Assembly: GCA_050186825.1 (NCBI GenBank)
Contig: JBFWYD010000053.1
Span: 9,424 to 73,423, forward strand
Length of the DNA stretch: 64,000 bases
DNA from: NORP233 sp050186825
Lineage (GTDB): Bacteria; Planctomycetota; J058
Direction of reading: 5' to 3'
In this document: piece by piece, positions 55,065 through 64,000 of the stretch
How positions within the stretch are numbered: the first letter of the stretch is position 1
How the letters are laid out: the number at the start of each line of letters is the position of its first letter
Made by a program: the position numbers and the translations under genes
Notes under the pieces: model-generated
The model's database searches: none
The model's input: only the letters and a program-made list of their open reading frames with translations
Told to the model about the DNA's origin: nothing

Positions 55065-58000
55065 CACCAGGCCTCGCGCTGCGGGTGGTAGTAGGCGATG
55101 CGCAGGAAGTACTTGTCGAGGTACTCCAGCGGGCGATCCCCCAGGTGCGAGGTCCAGTTCAAGACCGGGTCGCGCTCGATGCGGCGCAGGGCCTTCATCA
55201 GCTTCTTGCTCGGCTTCTGCGCCTCGTCGGCGTTCTGCTGCTCGTCCTCGAGCTGGCGCTCGAGCTCGCGCAGGAGCGCGACCCGCTCCTCGAGGGCGTC
55301 GAGCCGCGGGAAGAGCTTGCGCTGGAAGAGGTCCTCGACGCGGCCCACGTAGTAGCCGAGCTGCTCGCCCAGGTGCTTGCGGGTGCGCGGGGCGAACTTC
55401 GGGGCCCAGGCCCGGAGCTTGCCGTAGCTGCGCACCTTGGTCGCCTCGAGGTGCAGGGAGAGCTTGCACTCCTCCCACTGCTCCTCCCAGCGCTTCTTGT
55501 TCTCCTCCCACCACTTCTTGGTGTCGTCGTCGTCTGGGTCGCCCGCGAAGGCGTAGCCGGGGGCCACGTTGGTGGTCGGGTAGCGGAGCGAGCCGTCCTC
55601 GTTGCGGCGCGAGGACGCCGAGACCATCTCGAGCTGCAGCTCCTGCCAGCGGTCGAGGCGGCGCGTGATCTGGCGCTTCTGCTGGATCATCCGGTTCCAG
55701 GCCAGCTTGAGCATCTGCTCGGCGTTCCAGAAGGACTTCGCCGCGGAGCCCGGCAGGATCCCGCGCTTGAGCGGGAGCTCCGGCGGGTTGCCCGCGATGA
55801 TGTTCCACTCCTTGTTGACCTTGATCCCGCCCAGGATCGTCACGTTCAGCACGGCGACCAGGCCCGGGAAGTGGACCTCGTACTCGACCGCGAAGCGGCC
55901 CAGGGCGTGGCCCGAGCGCTTCTTCGAGCCGAAGTCGCCCAGGTCCGGGAGCGCGAAGCGCCAGCGGAACTCGATCCCGGTCTTGAGCGCGGCGTTGACC
56001 GCGCACACGTTCTCGCTGACGAGCACCACCTTCAGGCCCAGGTCCGCCCGGGCCTTGGCGATCCACCAGGTGTCCACCCAGGCCGGGAGCGGGGTGTCGG
56101 GGCCGCGGCGCTCGAAGCCCGACTTGACCGAGGCGTCGAGCTGGAGCCGCGCGTAGACCACGGCCTCGAAGCGCAGCCAGCCGACGCTGAACTTGATCCC
56201 GAAGTCCGCCATGAACTTGAGCGAGATCAGGATCAGGTCCACGTGCAGCGAGTACCAGCGGAAGACCTCCTTCTGGAGCGCGGCCTTGTCGGGGTCGGTG
56301 TAGTCGGCGGCGTAGGACTCCTTGAAGCCCCAGTAAGCCGTCAGCCCGCCCTCGAGGAAGGCCAGCTCGAAGCGGATCCCGAAGCCGAAGCTGAACTCGA
56401 GGTCGCCCAGGCGCTTGAACAGCTCCGTGAAGCAGCGCACGGTGTTGAAGGCCACCAGCACGCCGTCGGCGACCTTCTGCAGCGCGTCGTCCGTCTGGCC
56501 GTTCTTGGTCAGGCTGAGCGTGGCCGCGGTGAAGCCGTCCGAGAGCGCGTTGGCGATGTCGTCCTCGTTCCGGGCCCCGAGCAGGTCCTCGCCCGCCTGC
56601 TGCACGCCGCCCTGCGTGTTGCTGACGTCGCTGTCGACGTCGTTCTGGGCGTTCTGGAGGTTCTCCTGCTGCCAGGCGCTGCGCTCGTCGACGCGGGTCC
56701 GGCAGACCTCCATCATCTGCGCCCAGGGGTCGCTCGGCGGGAGCGGGCGGTCCTCGGCGGGGATCGGGCCCAGGGCCGTGGGCCCGTAGCCCACCGGGCA
56801 GAACACCTTGCTCTTGAAGGCGTGCGTCTGGCCCGGGTCCTTGGGCGCCTTCCAGCCCGGCGCGGCGCCGGCGGGCGCGCCGCCGTGGATCCCGTCCTCG
56901 GGGCCCGGTCGCAGCTCCTTGCCGCGCGTGATCTCGCGGTACTGGTAGTCCAGGGCCGAGCCGAGGACCGCCTCCTGCGGCTGGTCCGGGTCGACCGTGC
57001 CGGTCGAGACCAGCTTCCCCTCCTGCCCGTAGCGGCCCTCGAGCACGCGCGGCGGGATCACCACCTCGTCGCGGTACTCGACGTCGGTGGCCCGCATGGT
57101 CTGGGCCTGGAAGTCGTCCACGATCGTGTCGAGCTGGTAGTCCTGGTACCCGTCGTAGGTGCTGCCGGTCTCCTGGGAGGGGTCGTAGCTGCCGCGGTCG
57201 ACCTCGCGCTCGTGGTACTCCTGGTGGTACTCGGTCAGGCGCGCCTGCTGGTCCTCGCGGTACTCCCGCTCCTGAGCCTTCTCCTCCTGGTATTTCTCGT
57301 AGCCCTCCTTGTCCGACCAGGCCTTGGTCTCGCCGCGCCCGCCCACGTACTGGCCGTCCACGCCGCACTGGATCGAGTCGGGGAAGGGCTTGAACTTCCA
57401 GGTCAGGTTGAACTCGTCCGAGGGGAAGACCTCGATCAGGCATTGGAGGTCCTCGCAGGGCGCCGAGGGCTCCTCGGCGTCCGGGTCGGGCTGACCGCAG
57501 CCCTTGACCTCGAGCAGGTACTGCTTGGGCTTCGCCCCGAAGAAGCCGATGAACTGGAGGATCCGCGCGATCGGGAAGTTGCCGAAGGTCCCGGTCGCGG
57601 GGTCGAAGCCCGCGCTCAGGTCGAGCTCCGTGCCCTTCTGGGGGTCGGTGATCGTCCAGGCCTGCATCCCCTCGCGGAGGGTGCTCGTGCCCGTGTTCAT
57701 CATTCCCGTCGTGTCGTCGATCGGCTGGGCCAGCCCGCTGACCGGCCCCATGTGCGCCCGCGCGAGCGCGGTGTCCACCGGGCCGAGCATGCCCACGAAG
57801 TCGGTCTGCGGCACGACCGGCGGCGCGAACTTGCTCAGGAACTGGTAGAGCTGCTCGGTGGGCGTGAGCGTGAAGGTCGCCGCGGTCGCGTAGCCCTTCT
57901 GGGTCGTCTCGTCCTCGCCCGGCTTGAGCTCCGCGAGCTTGGGGTCGGTCCCCTGGTGCACCTGGTCGGGGTGCGGGAAGAGCGCGTCGTCCGGGAGGGC

Positions 58001-61000
58001 CACGTTGGGGCGCACGTTCGGCGGCGGCGGGTAGACGAACTTCCAGCGCTTGAACTTGCCGAAGCCGCACCAGGCCTTGCGCGCGCGCAGGTTCACGATC
58101 GGGTGGTGCCGGAGCCCGGTCTCGATCGTGGCCGGCTCGGGGCCGAGCACCAGCGCCGCCTGCGGGCCCAGGCGCGCGCGGAAGCCCTCGAGCATCTTCT
58201 GCTGGCGCGGGAGCTTGATCTTGCGCAGCTCCTCGAACTGGTGCCGGCAGAACTTGTCGCGCGGGAGCTGCACCGAGATGTGCGTGGCGTGGAAGCGCGG
58301 CTCCGCGGCCCCGGCCGGGCCCGCGATCACCTGGAGCTTGGGCGGCTCGCCGGGGCGATACACGAGCGCGGTCCCGGGGTCGCTCGCGAGCGACAGGTCG
58401 CGCACGAGCTCGAAGGGGCCGCGCTTGCCCGGGAACAGCGCGGTGGTCGCCTTGGCGTGCTCGAGGTTGGTCTCGCGCGTGCCGACCTTCGGGCCGCGGT
58501 CCACCCCCTGCTCGGGCGGGGGGGGCGGGGCGTTGGGGTCGGGCTGCGGCGCAACCTCGGTCGGGACCGGCGCCAGCAGGGGGTCCGGCGCCAGCTCGCC
58601 GTGGAACTCGACCAGGAGCACCTTGCTCAGGTTGCAGGGGTCCACGAAGGGGTCGACCCACTCGACCACCTCGTCGCCCTGGTCGTCCTGCTTGAGCTCG
58701 TAGGGGCAGGAGGTCTCCGAGGTGGGCGCCAGGACCCACACCTCGAGCGCGCTCTTGCCCTCCTGCTTCTGCTCGTCCGCCGGGCGCCAGCCGCGGGGCG
58801 GGACGAGCTCGATCGGGATCGCGCGCTTGGGCTTGCCGTTGCCACCGTCCTCGATCCCGCGCACGAAGGTCACCTCGACCTCGGCCACGGGCGGGAGCTT
58901 GCGCTCCTTCTTCTTGCCCGGCCCCTTCGAGGTCGCCTTGGGCTTCTCGAGCGCGACCAGGTAGACCTTGCCGCCGAAGGCGGGGCTCTTGACCTGGACC
59001 TGGAAGTCGCGCTCCGGCACCTCCTCGCAGGTGATGCGCAGGGTCGCGGTCTGGCCGGTGGCGTAGACCACGTCGTCGCTCTCGCGCCCGCTGGTGCGCA
59101 CCCCGAGGCCGGGCACGATCGCCTGCTGGGCGAAGGCCACCCAGGGCGAGGCCTTGACCTCGAACTCGGCGGTCGCGGCCCCGACTTTGACGCGCGAGCA
59201 CTTGCCCTCGAGGATCGTGAGCGTCTTGCCGGGCCCGGCGACGCTCTCCTCGGGCTTGATCCGCACCGGGACCCGGACCTCGGTGGCGCCGGGCACGAAG
59301 CGCGCGGTGACCTCCCGGTCGACGAAGGCGTCGCACTGGAGCGTGACCGAGGCCCCCCAGGTCCCGGCCGGGGCCTGGGCCTTCTCCACCGCCTCCTTGG
59401 CCTCCACCAGCCGGTGCTCGAGCACGTCCTCGCGCTCGGGGTCGCCCTCCCAGAACAGGTCGACCAGCCCCGACTCGTCGTCCTGCTTGGCCAGGCCCCG
59501 CTCCCGCTTCTGCTCGTCCTGGAAGCGCTGCAGCTCCTCCTCGGCGTCCTTGACCGTCTGGCGCAGCTCCTCGAGCTGCGTGGGGTCGAGCGGCTTCGGC
59601 CCCGGCGCGGGGTGCGAGAGCCGCAGCACGACCGAGGTCTCCTCGCCCACCCGCGCCTCGGGCTCGGGCGAGAAGAGCTGCGGCCCGAAGCGGACCTCGG
59701 GCGTGCGCACGACCAGCTCGAAGGAGGTGAAGCGCCCGCGGCCGCAGGCCTTGCTCGGCTCGAGGCTCACGACCTGCGGGGCCTCGGCCTCGCGCGTGAG
59801 CTGCACGGTGACCGCCCGGAAGGCCTGCCCCTCCTCGAAGGTGACCGGCGTGTCCGCGAAGGGCCCCTTGAGCGTGACCTCGGCCCCGCCCGCCGGCGCC
59901 TCGGGGTGGAGCACGAGCGAGAGGGTGCAGTGGTCGTTGGGCACGAAGGGCCCGGCCGGGGCGAGGCAGGCCCGCGGCGGGAAGTAGACGACCCGCTCGG
60001 GGAAGACCTCGATCAGGCGCGAGCGGCCGAGCCCGGCCACGCAGCCCTCGAGCCCCTCGAGCACCAGGAACTGGTTGGTGGACTCCGGCTTCTTGTTGAA
60101 GGCGACCTCGACCTCGACCTCGAGCGCGCCGGGCGCGAAGTCGACCGCGTAGGCCTGGTCGAAGGCCTTGCAGCTCAGGTTGGCCCGGGCGCCATCGGGG
60201 CCCGCGGGCTCCGTCAGCCGGACCCGGACCGTGGCCGTGTCGTGCCAGGCGAAGGGGCCCTTCGGCGTGATCCAGGCCGGGTTGGTCTCGAACAGGGTCC
60301 CGAGCGCGATCCCGAGGTCCTCGTCGTCGCCCTCCTCGTCGTCGTCCTCGTCCTTCTCCTTCTGCTTCTCCTTCTCCTCCTTCTGCTTGCGCCGCGCCGG
60401 GAGCTCCTCGGGGTCGGGCGCGGGCAGGTAAACCGCCGGGAGGTCGGGGACGAGCACGTGAATGCGCGCGTAGCCGTCGGTGTGCCCGCTGCGCGGGAGG
60501 CCGCTGACCACCAGCGGCGCGGCGCGCCGCCCGCAGGCGGCCTGGAAGGCCACCTCGTGGGTGAAGCGCGTGGCGCCCTCGGGGACGTCCACGTCCACGA
60601 GCTGCTGGGCCATCCGCTCGGAGAAGGCCTGGCACTCGAGGCGCACCTTGCAGCCGGGGGGCGCCGGCCGGTCCAGCTCGAAGGCCAGGGTCACCCGGTC
60701 GCCCTTGCCGAACACGGCCGCCGGCTTCTTCTTCCCCTTGGCGCGCCGGCTGACCCACTCGATCAGGGTCTCGTCGCGCTCGCTCTTGCGCGGCGCGGTC
60801 TCGAAGGGGCCGTCCTTGGCGAAGCGCACGCGCGGGAGCACGACCTCGAAGGAGAGGTCGCAGGCCTTGCGGATCTTCCGGCGCCGCCGCTCCTCCTTCT
60901 TGTGCTTCTCGTTCGGGTCGCCCTCCTCCCAGGCCAGGAGACGCGCCTGGTAGTCGTCCTCGAGCTCACCGGTCTGCTGGATCGGGCGCTCGCCGCGGAA

Positions 61001-64000
61001 GGCGTCCTGGTCCACGTGCCAGCGGAGCAGCCGCAGCTGGAAGTCCGGGTCGCTCTCGCCGGTCTGCTGGACGGGCTTGGGCGTCTTGAAGCGCTTCTTC
61101 TTGCCGACCCGCTGCTTCTCCTTCCAGAGGAAGCCCTCCTTCTCGCCGGCCAGGGCCTTGGCCACGTGGCAGGTCTCGGTGGAGAGGACCTCGAGGTGGA
61201 CCATCTCGCGCTCGAGCTCGAAGTCCTGCCCGTCGACGAGCTGGGTGGTGCCCGTCTCGGGCGCCACGTCCTGCTCGCTCGGGAGCAGGTCCTCGCTGGC
61301 GCTGAGCTTGGTCGCGCGCCGCAGGACCACCTCCACCTCGCCCGAGGTCGAGCCGGCGGGGATCGTGAACCACTTGGCGTACTCGCCGTCCTCGTCGAAG
61401 AGCAGGCTGTGCGCGCAGCAGCGCACGTCCTCGGTGGCGAAGGCGTTGAGCACCGCGTAGAGCCGGACGGTGTCGAGGATCGCGTAGCGGTGCTTCTGGG
61501 CGCGCAGGTAGGGCGCCCACTCCACCGTCCGATGCGCGCGGAGCTGCAGCCCGCGCTCGCTCCCGGGCGCGGGCGCGCCCCAGGCCACGTGCTTCTGGTG
61601 GGTCGTGGCCCAGGTCTGCTTGGTCGTTGGGTCGAGGGTCAGCGGCAGCGCGCCGACCGTGAGCGCCGCGATCTGGACCGGGACCAGGGGGAAGCGGAGC
61701 CGCTCCTCCTTGGGCTGGCCCGCGATCGTGGCGGCCAGGGTCAGGAAGGCCGGCGACTTCGGGCCCTGGATCAGGGTGTAGAGGTCCTGCGGCGCGTCGA
61801 GGCTGACCTCGACCGGGTCCGAGAGCAGGGCGTTCTCCTGCCAGGTGACCGTGTGCGAGACGGGGCGCGGGCCGGCCCCCGCGCCCCGGCCGCCCTTGAC
61901 CGCGCGCACCGCGCCGAAGGCGTAGCTGCTGACCTTGGCGCAGGCGCCGGCCAGGCGCACGCGCGTAGCGCGCAGCGGCTTGGCCCACACCTGCTTGCTC
62001 ACGCCTCCCACGGTCTGGGTGCGGCACTCGACGCTGTCGCCCTGGATCAGGCCCAGCTTGCCGCCCTGCGCGTACTGCCCGCTCAGGACCCCCGCGTCGG
62101 CGACCAGGAAGGTGTCGCCCGGGCTCGGGGCCAGGGCCTCGAGCTCGGCCACGGTCTTCCTGACCTGGGCGCCCACGTCCTCGCCGCCGTTGCGCTGGAG
62201 GCGCAGCGTGACCTTGTCGCCGCGCGCGAAGGGCAGGTAGTCGAACACCGCCTCGCGCATCTCCTCGGACCACTGGCTCATGTCCTCGGACCAGGCGGCG
62301 GGCTTGATCCACCACTCCCCCTCGCCGGTGGGGAAGCTGATCGAGGTCCCGGCCACGGCCACCGAGAACTGGATCCGCGGCGGCTCGACCACGGGCTCGG
62401 GCGGGAGCGTGGGGTCCGGGGGCTCGGGGGGCGGGGCGTTGGGGTCGACCGGCGGCGCGACCACGCCCACCACGCAGCCCGCCGGCGCGCCCGCGTCGTC
62501 CTTGACCGCCATCAGCTTGATGTGGTTCCAGGGCGGGAGCAGCGCGCGGCGGCGCTGCTCCTTCTGCCGCTCGATGGGATCGGCGGGCAGGGGCGGGTGG
62601 TAGTGGAGCGGCTGGCGCGGCGTGGTGCGCTTGTTGAACACCACCGTGAAGCCGTGGATGTAGGTCCCGTCCTGCCACTTGCCGCCGTCGTACTGCTCGC
62701 GCGAGACCTCGACCACGTTGGTCGGCAGGCCCTGCTCGTCGAGCGGTGAGCCCTCGACCGTGATCAGGTCGGCGGGGGTGGAGACGACCTTGAAGGCGGC
62801 CCCGCGCGCGGGGACCGGGCCGCTGAAGTGGGCGTAGATCGGGACCATGGCCCCCACCACCGTGTCGTAGTCGGCGGGCGGAGGCGGCGGGGGGAGGTTC
62901 GGGTCCGGCTGCGTCGGCTGGGGCTCGGGCTCCTTCTCGCCCATGGGCGCCAGGCCGGCCTGCTCGGGCGCCAGGGTCACGGTGGGCAGCGGGCGCACAC
63001 GGAGGGTGAGCTTCTCGCTCCCGTCGGGCTGCGGGATGTAGGGGCTGCCCGGGTCCTCGACCAGGCGCAGCTCCCAGTCGGCGGTGTCTGGCGGCGAGAC
63101 CTCGATGGTGAAGCTCACCTCGTGCTCGAGCCCGCCGGCCGGGACCTTGGCCGGGACCGCGCCCGGGAGCGGGCCTCCCCCAGGAGCGACCTTGCGCGGC
63201 TGGCCCGGAGGCGGCGGCGGGGGGCGGAAGGCGAGGCTCTTGAGCTTGGCGGCGTTGTAGGGCCCGGTCAGGGCCTCGTCGCCGTGCTCGTCCGAGAGCT
63301 TGAGCCGGACGCTGACCTGGTCGCCCGCCTGGTAGGGCCCCGCCGGGCGGGTCTTCTTCCCGTCGTCGAACTCGACGAAGCCCACGTGCAGCCCCTTGCC
63401 GAAGCGCAGCACGCGCGAGGCGCGCCCGAGCTGGACCACGAGCGAGGCGTCGGTCGGGAGCGGACCGCGCGCGGGGCCGGGATGGGCCTCGAGGGTCAGC
63501 GCGGTCTGAGACGCGCAGCGCGCGTCGAAGGTGGCCTGGACCTCGAGCCGGTGCTGCTGCTCCCAGAGGTCCTTGGCGGCCTGGTCGGCGGGGTCGAAGC
63601 CGACCCACACCGGGCTCTCGAAGGCGGGGCAGGTGAGCTGCGCCTCCCAGAAGTAGGTCGGCGGCGCCCCCGCCGTCTCGAGCACGATCGTGACCTGCTC
63701 GTTGAACTTGAGCGGCTGGGCCTCGGTGCCCGGGGAGGCGGCCCCGCCGGCGCGCACCACGTAGCCCTCCTCCGGGAAGCCGACCCGGGGCTGCTCGGTG
63801 ATGCGCACGTTGAGCTTGGGCGGCGTGGCCACGCCCAGGTTGTTCTTGGGGAGGGTGACCAGGCCCGAGACGAGCTCGAGCTCGAGCGCGCACGGGTAGG
63901 CCGCGGGGCTGGAGAGCGTGTCGAGCGTGACGCCTGCGGGCACCTGGAACTGGACCTCGACGTCCTGGTGCGCGACGCCGGTCTTCTCCCAGCTCGCGAG
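55064..64000 (-). CDS. Giant Ig-like/Calx-beta-type repeat protein (5' end outside window)
   Basis: More than 2,975 residues are visible and the frame is still open at base 64000. At least six beta-sandwich repeats share a core such as LECQAF, LSCKAF, LKGPF, LQCDAF, VKSPAF, LTCPAF, each followed by V-x-V-x-F strands, a GC-G loop and a closing V-x-F-x-P strand. An acidic/Lys-rich spacer (with DEDDDEEGDDED) separates two of them. The C-terminal ~1,000 residues differ: a Tyr/Glu-rich coil (REYREDQQARLTEYHQEY), a region with SFGFGIRFELAF and KFMADFGIKFSVG strands, and a long coiled C-terminus. No signal is visible because the start is missing. It could be a surface adhesin or a secreted-complex component; no family assigned. 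Confidence 0.8.
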   Translation of the reverse strand, partial: LASWEKTGVAHQDVEVQFQVPAGVTLDTLSSPAAYPCALELELVSGLVTLPKNNLGVATPPKLNVRITEQPRVGFPEEGYVVRAGGAASPGTEAQPLKFNEQVTIVLETAGAPPTYFWEAQLTCPAFESPVWVGFDPADQAAKDLWEQQHRLEVQATFDARCASQTALTLEAHPGPARGPLPTDASLVVQLGRASRVLRFGKGLHVGFVEFDDGKKTRPAGPYQAGDQVSVRLKLSDEHGDEALTGPYNAAKLKSLAFRPPPPPPGQPRKVAPGGGPLPGAVPAKVPAGGLEHEVSFTIEVSPPDTADWELRLVEDPGSPYIPQPDGSEKLTLRVRPLPTVTLAPEQAGLAPMGEKEPEPQPTQPDPNLPPPPPPADYDTVVGAMVPIYAHFSGPVPARGAAFKVVSTPADLITVEGSPLDEQGLPTNVVEVSREQYDGGKWQDGTYIHGFTVVFNKRTTPRQPLHYHPPLPADPIERQKEQRRRALLPPWNHIKLMAVKDDAGAPAGCVVGVVAPPVDPNAPPPEPPDPTLPPEPVVEPPRIQFSVAVAGTSISFPTGEGEWWIKPAAWSEDMSQWSEEMREAVFDYLPFARGDKVTLRLQRNGGEDVGAQVRKTVAELEALAPSPGDTFLVADAGVLSGQYAQGGKLGLIQGDSVECRTQTVGGVSKQVWAKPLRATRVRLAGACAKVSSYAFGAVRAVKGGRGAGAGPRPVSHTVTWQENALLSDPVEVSLDAPQDLYTLIQGPKSPAFLTLAATIAGQPKEERLRFPLVPVQIAALTVGALPLTLDPTTKQTWATTHQKHVAWGAPAPGSERGLQLRAHRTVEWAPYLRAQKHRYAILDTVRLYAVLNAFATEDVRCCAHSLLFDEDGEYAKWFTIPAGSTSGEVEVVLRRATKLSASEDLLPSEQDVAPETGTTQLVDGQDFELEREMVHLEVLSTETCHVAKALAGEKEGFLWKEKQRVGKKKRFKTPKPVQQTGESDPDFQLRLLRWHVDQDAFRGERPIQQTGELEDDYQARLLAWEEGDPNEKHKKEERRRRKIRKACDLSFEVVLPRVRFAKDGPFETAPRKSERDETLIEWVSRRAKGKKKPAAVFGKGDRVTLAFELDRPAPPGCKVRLECQAFSERMAQQLVDVDVPEGATRFTHEVAFQAACGRRAAPLVVSGLPRSGHTDGYARIHVLVPDLPAVYLPAPDPEELPARRKQKEEKEKQKEKDEDDDEEGDDEDLGIALGTLFETNPAWITPKGPFAWHDTATVRVRLTEPAGPDGARANLSCKAFDQAYAVDFAPGALEVEVEVAFNKKPESTNQFLVLEGLEGCVAGLGRSRLIEVFPERVVYFPPRACLAPAGPFVPNDHCTLSLVLHPEAPAGGAEVTLKGPFADTPVTFEEGQAFRAVTVQLTREAEAPQVVSLEPSKACGRGRFTSFELVVRTPEVRFGPQLFSPEPEARVGEETSVVLRLSHPAPGPKPLDPTQLEELRQTVKDAEEELQRFQDEQKRERGLAKQDDESGLVDLFWEGDPEREDVLEHRLVEAKEAVEKAQAPAGTWGASVTLQCDAFVDREVTARFVPGATEVRVPVRIKPEESVAGPGKTLTILEGKCSRVKVGAATAEFEVKASPWVAFAQQAIVPGLGVRTSGRESDDVVYATGQTATLRITCEEVPERDFQVQVKSPAFGGKVYLVALEKPKATSKGPGKKKERKLPPVAEVEVTFVRGIEDGGNGKPKRAIPIELVPPRGWRPADEQKQEGKSALEVWVLAPTSETSCPYELKQDDQGDEVVEWVDPFVDPCNLSKVLLVEFHGELAPDPLLAPVPTEVAPQPDPNAPPPPPEQGVDRGPKVGTRETNLEHAKATTALFPGKRGPFELVRDLSLASDPGTALVYRPGEPPKLQVIAGPAGAAEPRFHATHISVQLPRDKFCRHQFEELRKIKLPRQQKMLEGFRARLGPQAALVLGPEPATIETGLRHHPIVNLRARKAWCGFGKFKRWKFVYPPPPNVRPNVALPDDALFPHPDQVHQGTDPKLAELKPGEDETTQKGYATAATFTLTPTEQLYQFLSKFAPPVVPQTDFVGMLGPVDTALARAHMGPVSGLAQPIDDTTGMMNTGTSTLREGMQAWTITDPQKGTELDLSAGFDPATGTFGNFPIARILQFIGFFGAKPKQYLLEVKGCGQPDPDAEEPSAPCEDLQCLIEVFPSDEFNLTWKFKPFPDSIQCGVDGQYVGGRGETKAWSDKEGYEKYQEEKAQEREYREDQQARLTEYHQEYHEREVDRGSYDPSQETGSTYDGYQDYQLDTIVDDFQAQTMRATDVEYRDEVVIPPRVLEGRYGQEGKLVSTGTVDPDQPQEAVLGSALDYQYREITRGKELRPGPEDGIHGGAPAGAAPGWKAPKDPGQTHAFKSKVFCPVGYGPTALGPIPAEDRPLPPSDPWAQMMEVCRTRVDERSAWQQENLQNAQNDVDSDVSNTQGGVQQAGEDLLGARNEDDIANALSDGFTAATLSLTKNGQTDDALQKVADGVLVAFNTVRCFTELFKRLGDLEFSFGFGIRFELAFLEGGLTAYWGFKESYAADYTDPDKAALQKEVFRWYSLHVDLILISLKFMADFGIKFSVGWLRFEAVVYARLQLDASVKSGFERRGPDTPLPAWVDTWWIAKARADLGLKVVLVSENVCAVNAALKTGIEFRWRFALPDLGDFGSKKRSGHALGRFAVEYEVHFPGLVAVLNVTILGGIKVNKEWNIIAGNPPELPLKRGILPGSAAKSFWNAEQMLKLAWNRMIQQKRQITRRLDRWQELQLEMVSASSRRNEDGSLRYPTTNVAPGYAFAGDPDDDDTKKWWEENKKRWEEQWEECKLSLHLEATKVRSYGKLRAWAPKFAPRTRKHLGEQLGYYVGRVEDLFQRKLFPRLDALEERVALLRELERQLEDEQQNADEAQKPSKKLMKALRRIERDPVLNWTSHLGDRPLEYLDKYFLRIAYYHPQREAW

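Noticed and set aside
55085..62749. A 2,554-residue open frame on the plus strand
   Set aside because: It lies opposite the giant minus-strand gene, is a low-complexity Leu/Glu/Arg/Gly string, and contains no recognisable domain.

Overview
The window is about 64 kb of very GC-rich bacterial chromosome (roughly 70% G+C or more by eye, with strong G/C preference at third codon positions and many GTG starts). The gene content points to a large-genome, signalling-rich, Gram-negative-type bacterium: Hanks-type Ser/Thr kinases with beta-propeller, formylglycine-enzyme (FGE) or receiver domains, FHA, PilZ, sigma-54 activators, secreted peptidase-MA-like proteins and an outer-membrane barrel. I favour a high-GC Planctomycetota; Myxococcota or another lineage cannot be excluded from sequence alone. 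No rRNA, tRNA, CRISPR array or intact insertion sequence was seen.

Layout. 1-3.7 kb: the end of a TPR/TM/PEGA/PQQ-propeller protein and a receiver-Ser/Thr kinase fusion. 3.8-13.3 kb: a tightly coupled four-gene operon (three successive GTGA overlaps) encoding a split fatty-acid/polyketide synthase: AT-ACP-degenerate ACP-KR, then KS-CLF-AfsA-like double hotdog, then an RsbW-like ATPase and an acyl-adenylate-forming enzyme. 13.4-19.5 kb: an STN-type protein, an inverted-repeat element, a double-FHA protein, an outer-membrane protein, a SIS-zinc ribbon-PilZ fusion and an SPFH pair ending in a clear terminator. 19.6-24.6 kb: a Ser/Thr kinase-FGE fusion broken by a 98-bp insertion and a 1-bp frameshift, then a deoxyhypusine synthase-like protein, a nitroreductase and a glycosyltransferase. 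24.7-44.4 kb: a long minus-strand run of HEAT, TerB-like and peptidase-MA-like proteins, pyrophosphatase, an NtrC-type response regulator, CysRS, IspDF, a PIN-TRAM protein, dGTPase, a fused spermidine-synthase-like protein and a 7Fe ferredoxin. 44.5-49.8 kb: a kinase-propeller protein and a TPR-GAF-sigma-54 activator.

49.9-52.5 kb holds what I consider the most interesting locus. A 117-residue hydrophobic small protein ending in Gly-Gly-Gly-Glu lies just upstream of a clear Dop/PafA (Pup ligase/depupylase) family enzyme that carries an internal pair of membrane helices. This could be a membrane-bound pupylation-like system without a nearby proteasome. 52.5-53.8 kb is decayed sequence (a peptidase-MA remnant and a truncated Rpn-type nuclease). 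53.8-64 kb holds a DsrE/YedF-like protein, a 301-residue unknown and a giant repeat protein of more than 2,970 residues that runs off the window.

Four-base start/stop overlaps (GTGA or ATGA) occur at 7809, 11348, 11833, 27405, 34598, 39276 and 41692, so translational coupling is a general habit of this genome.
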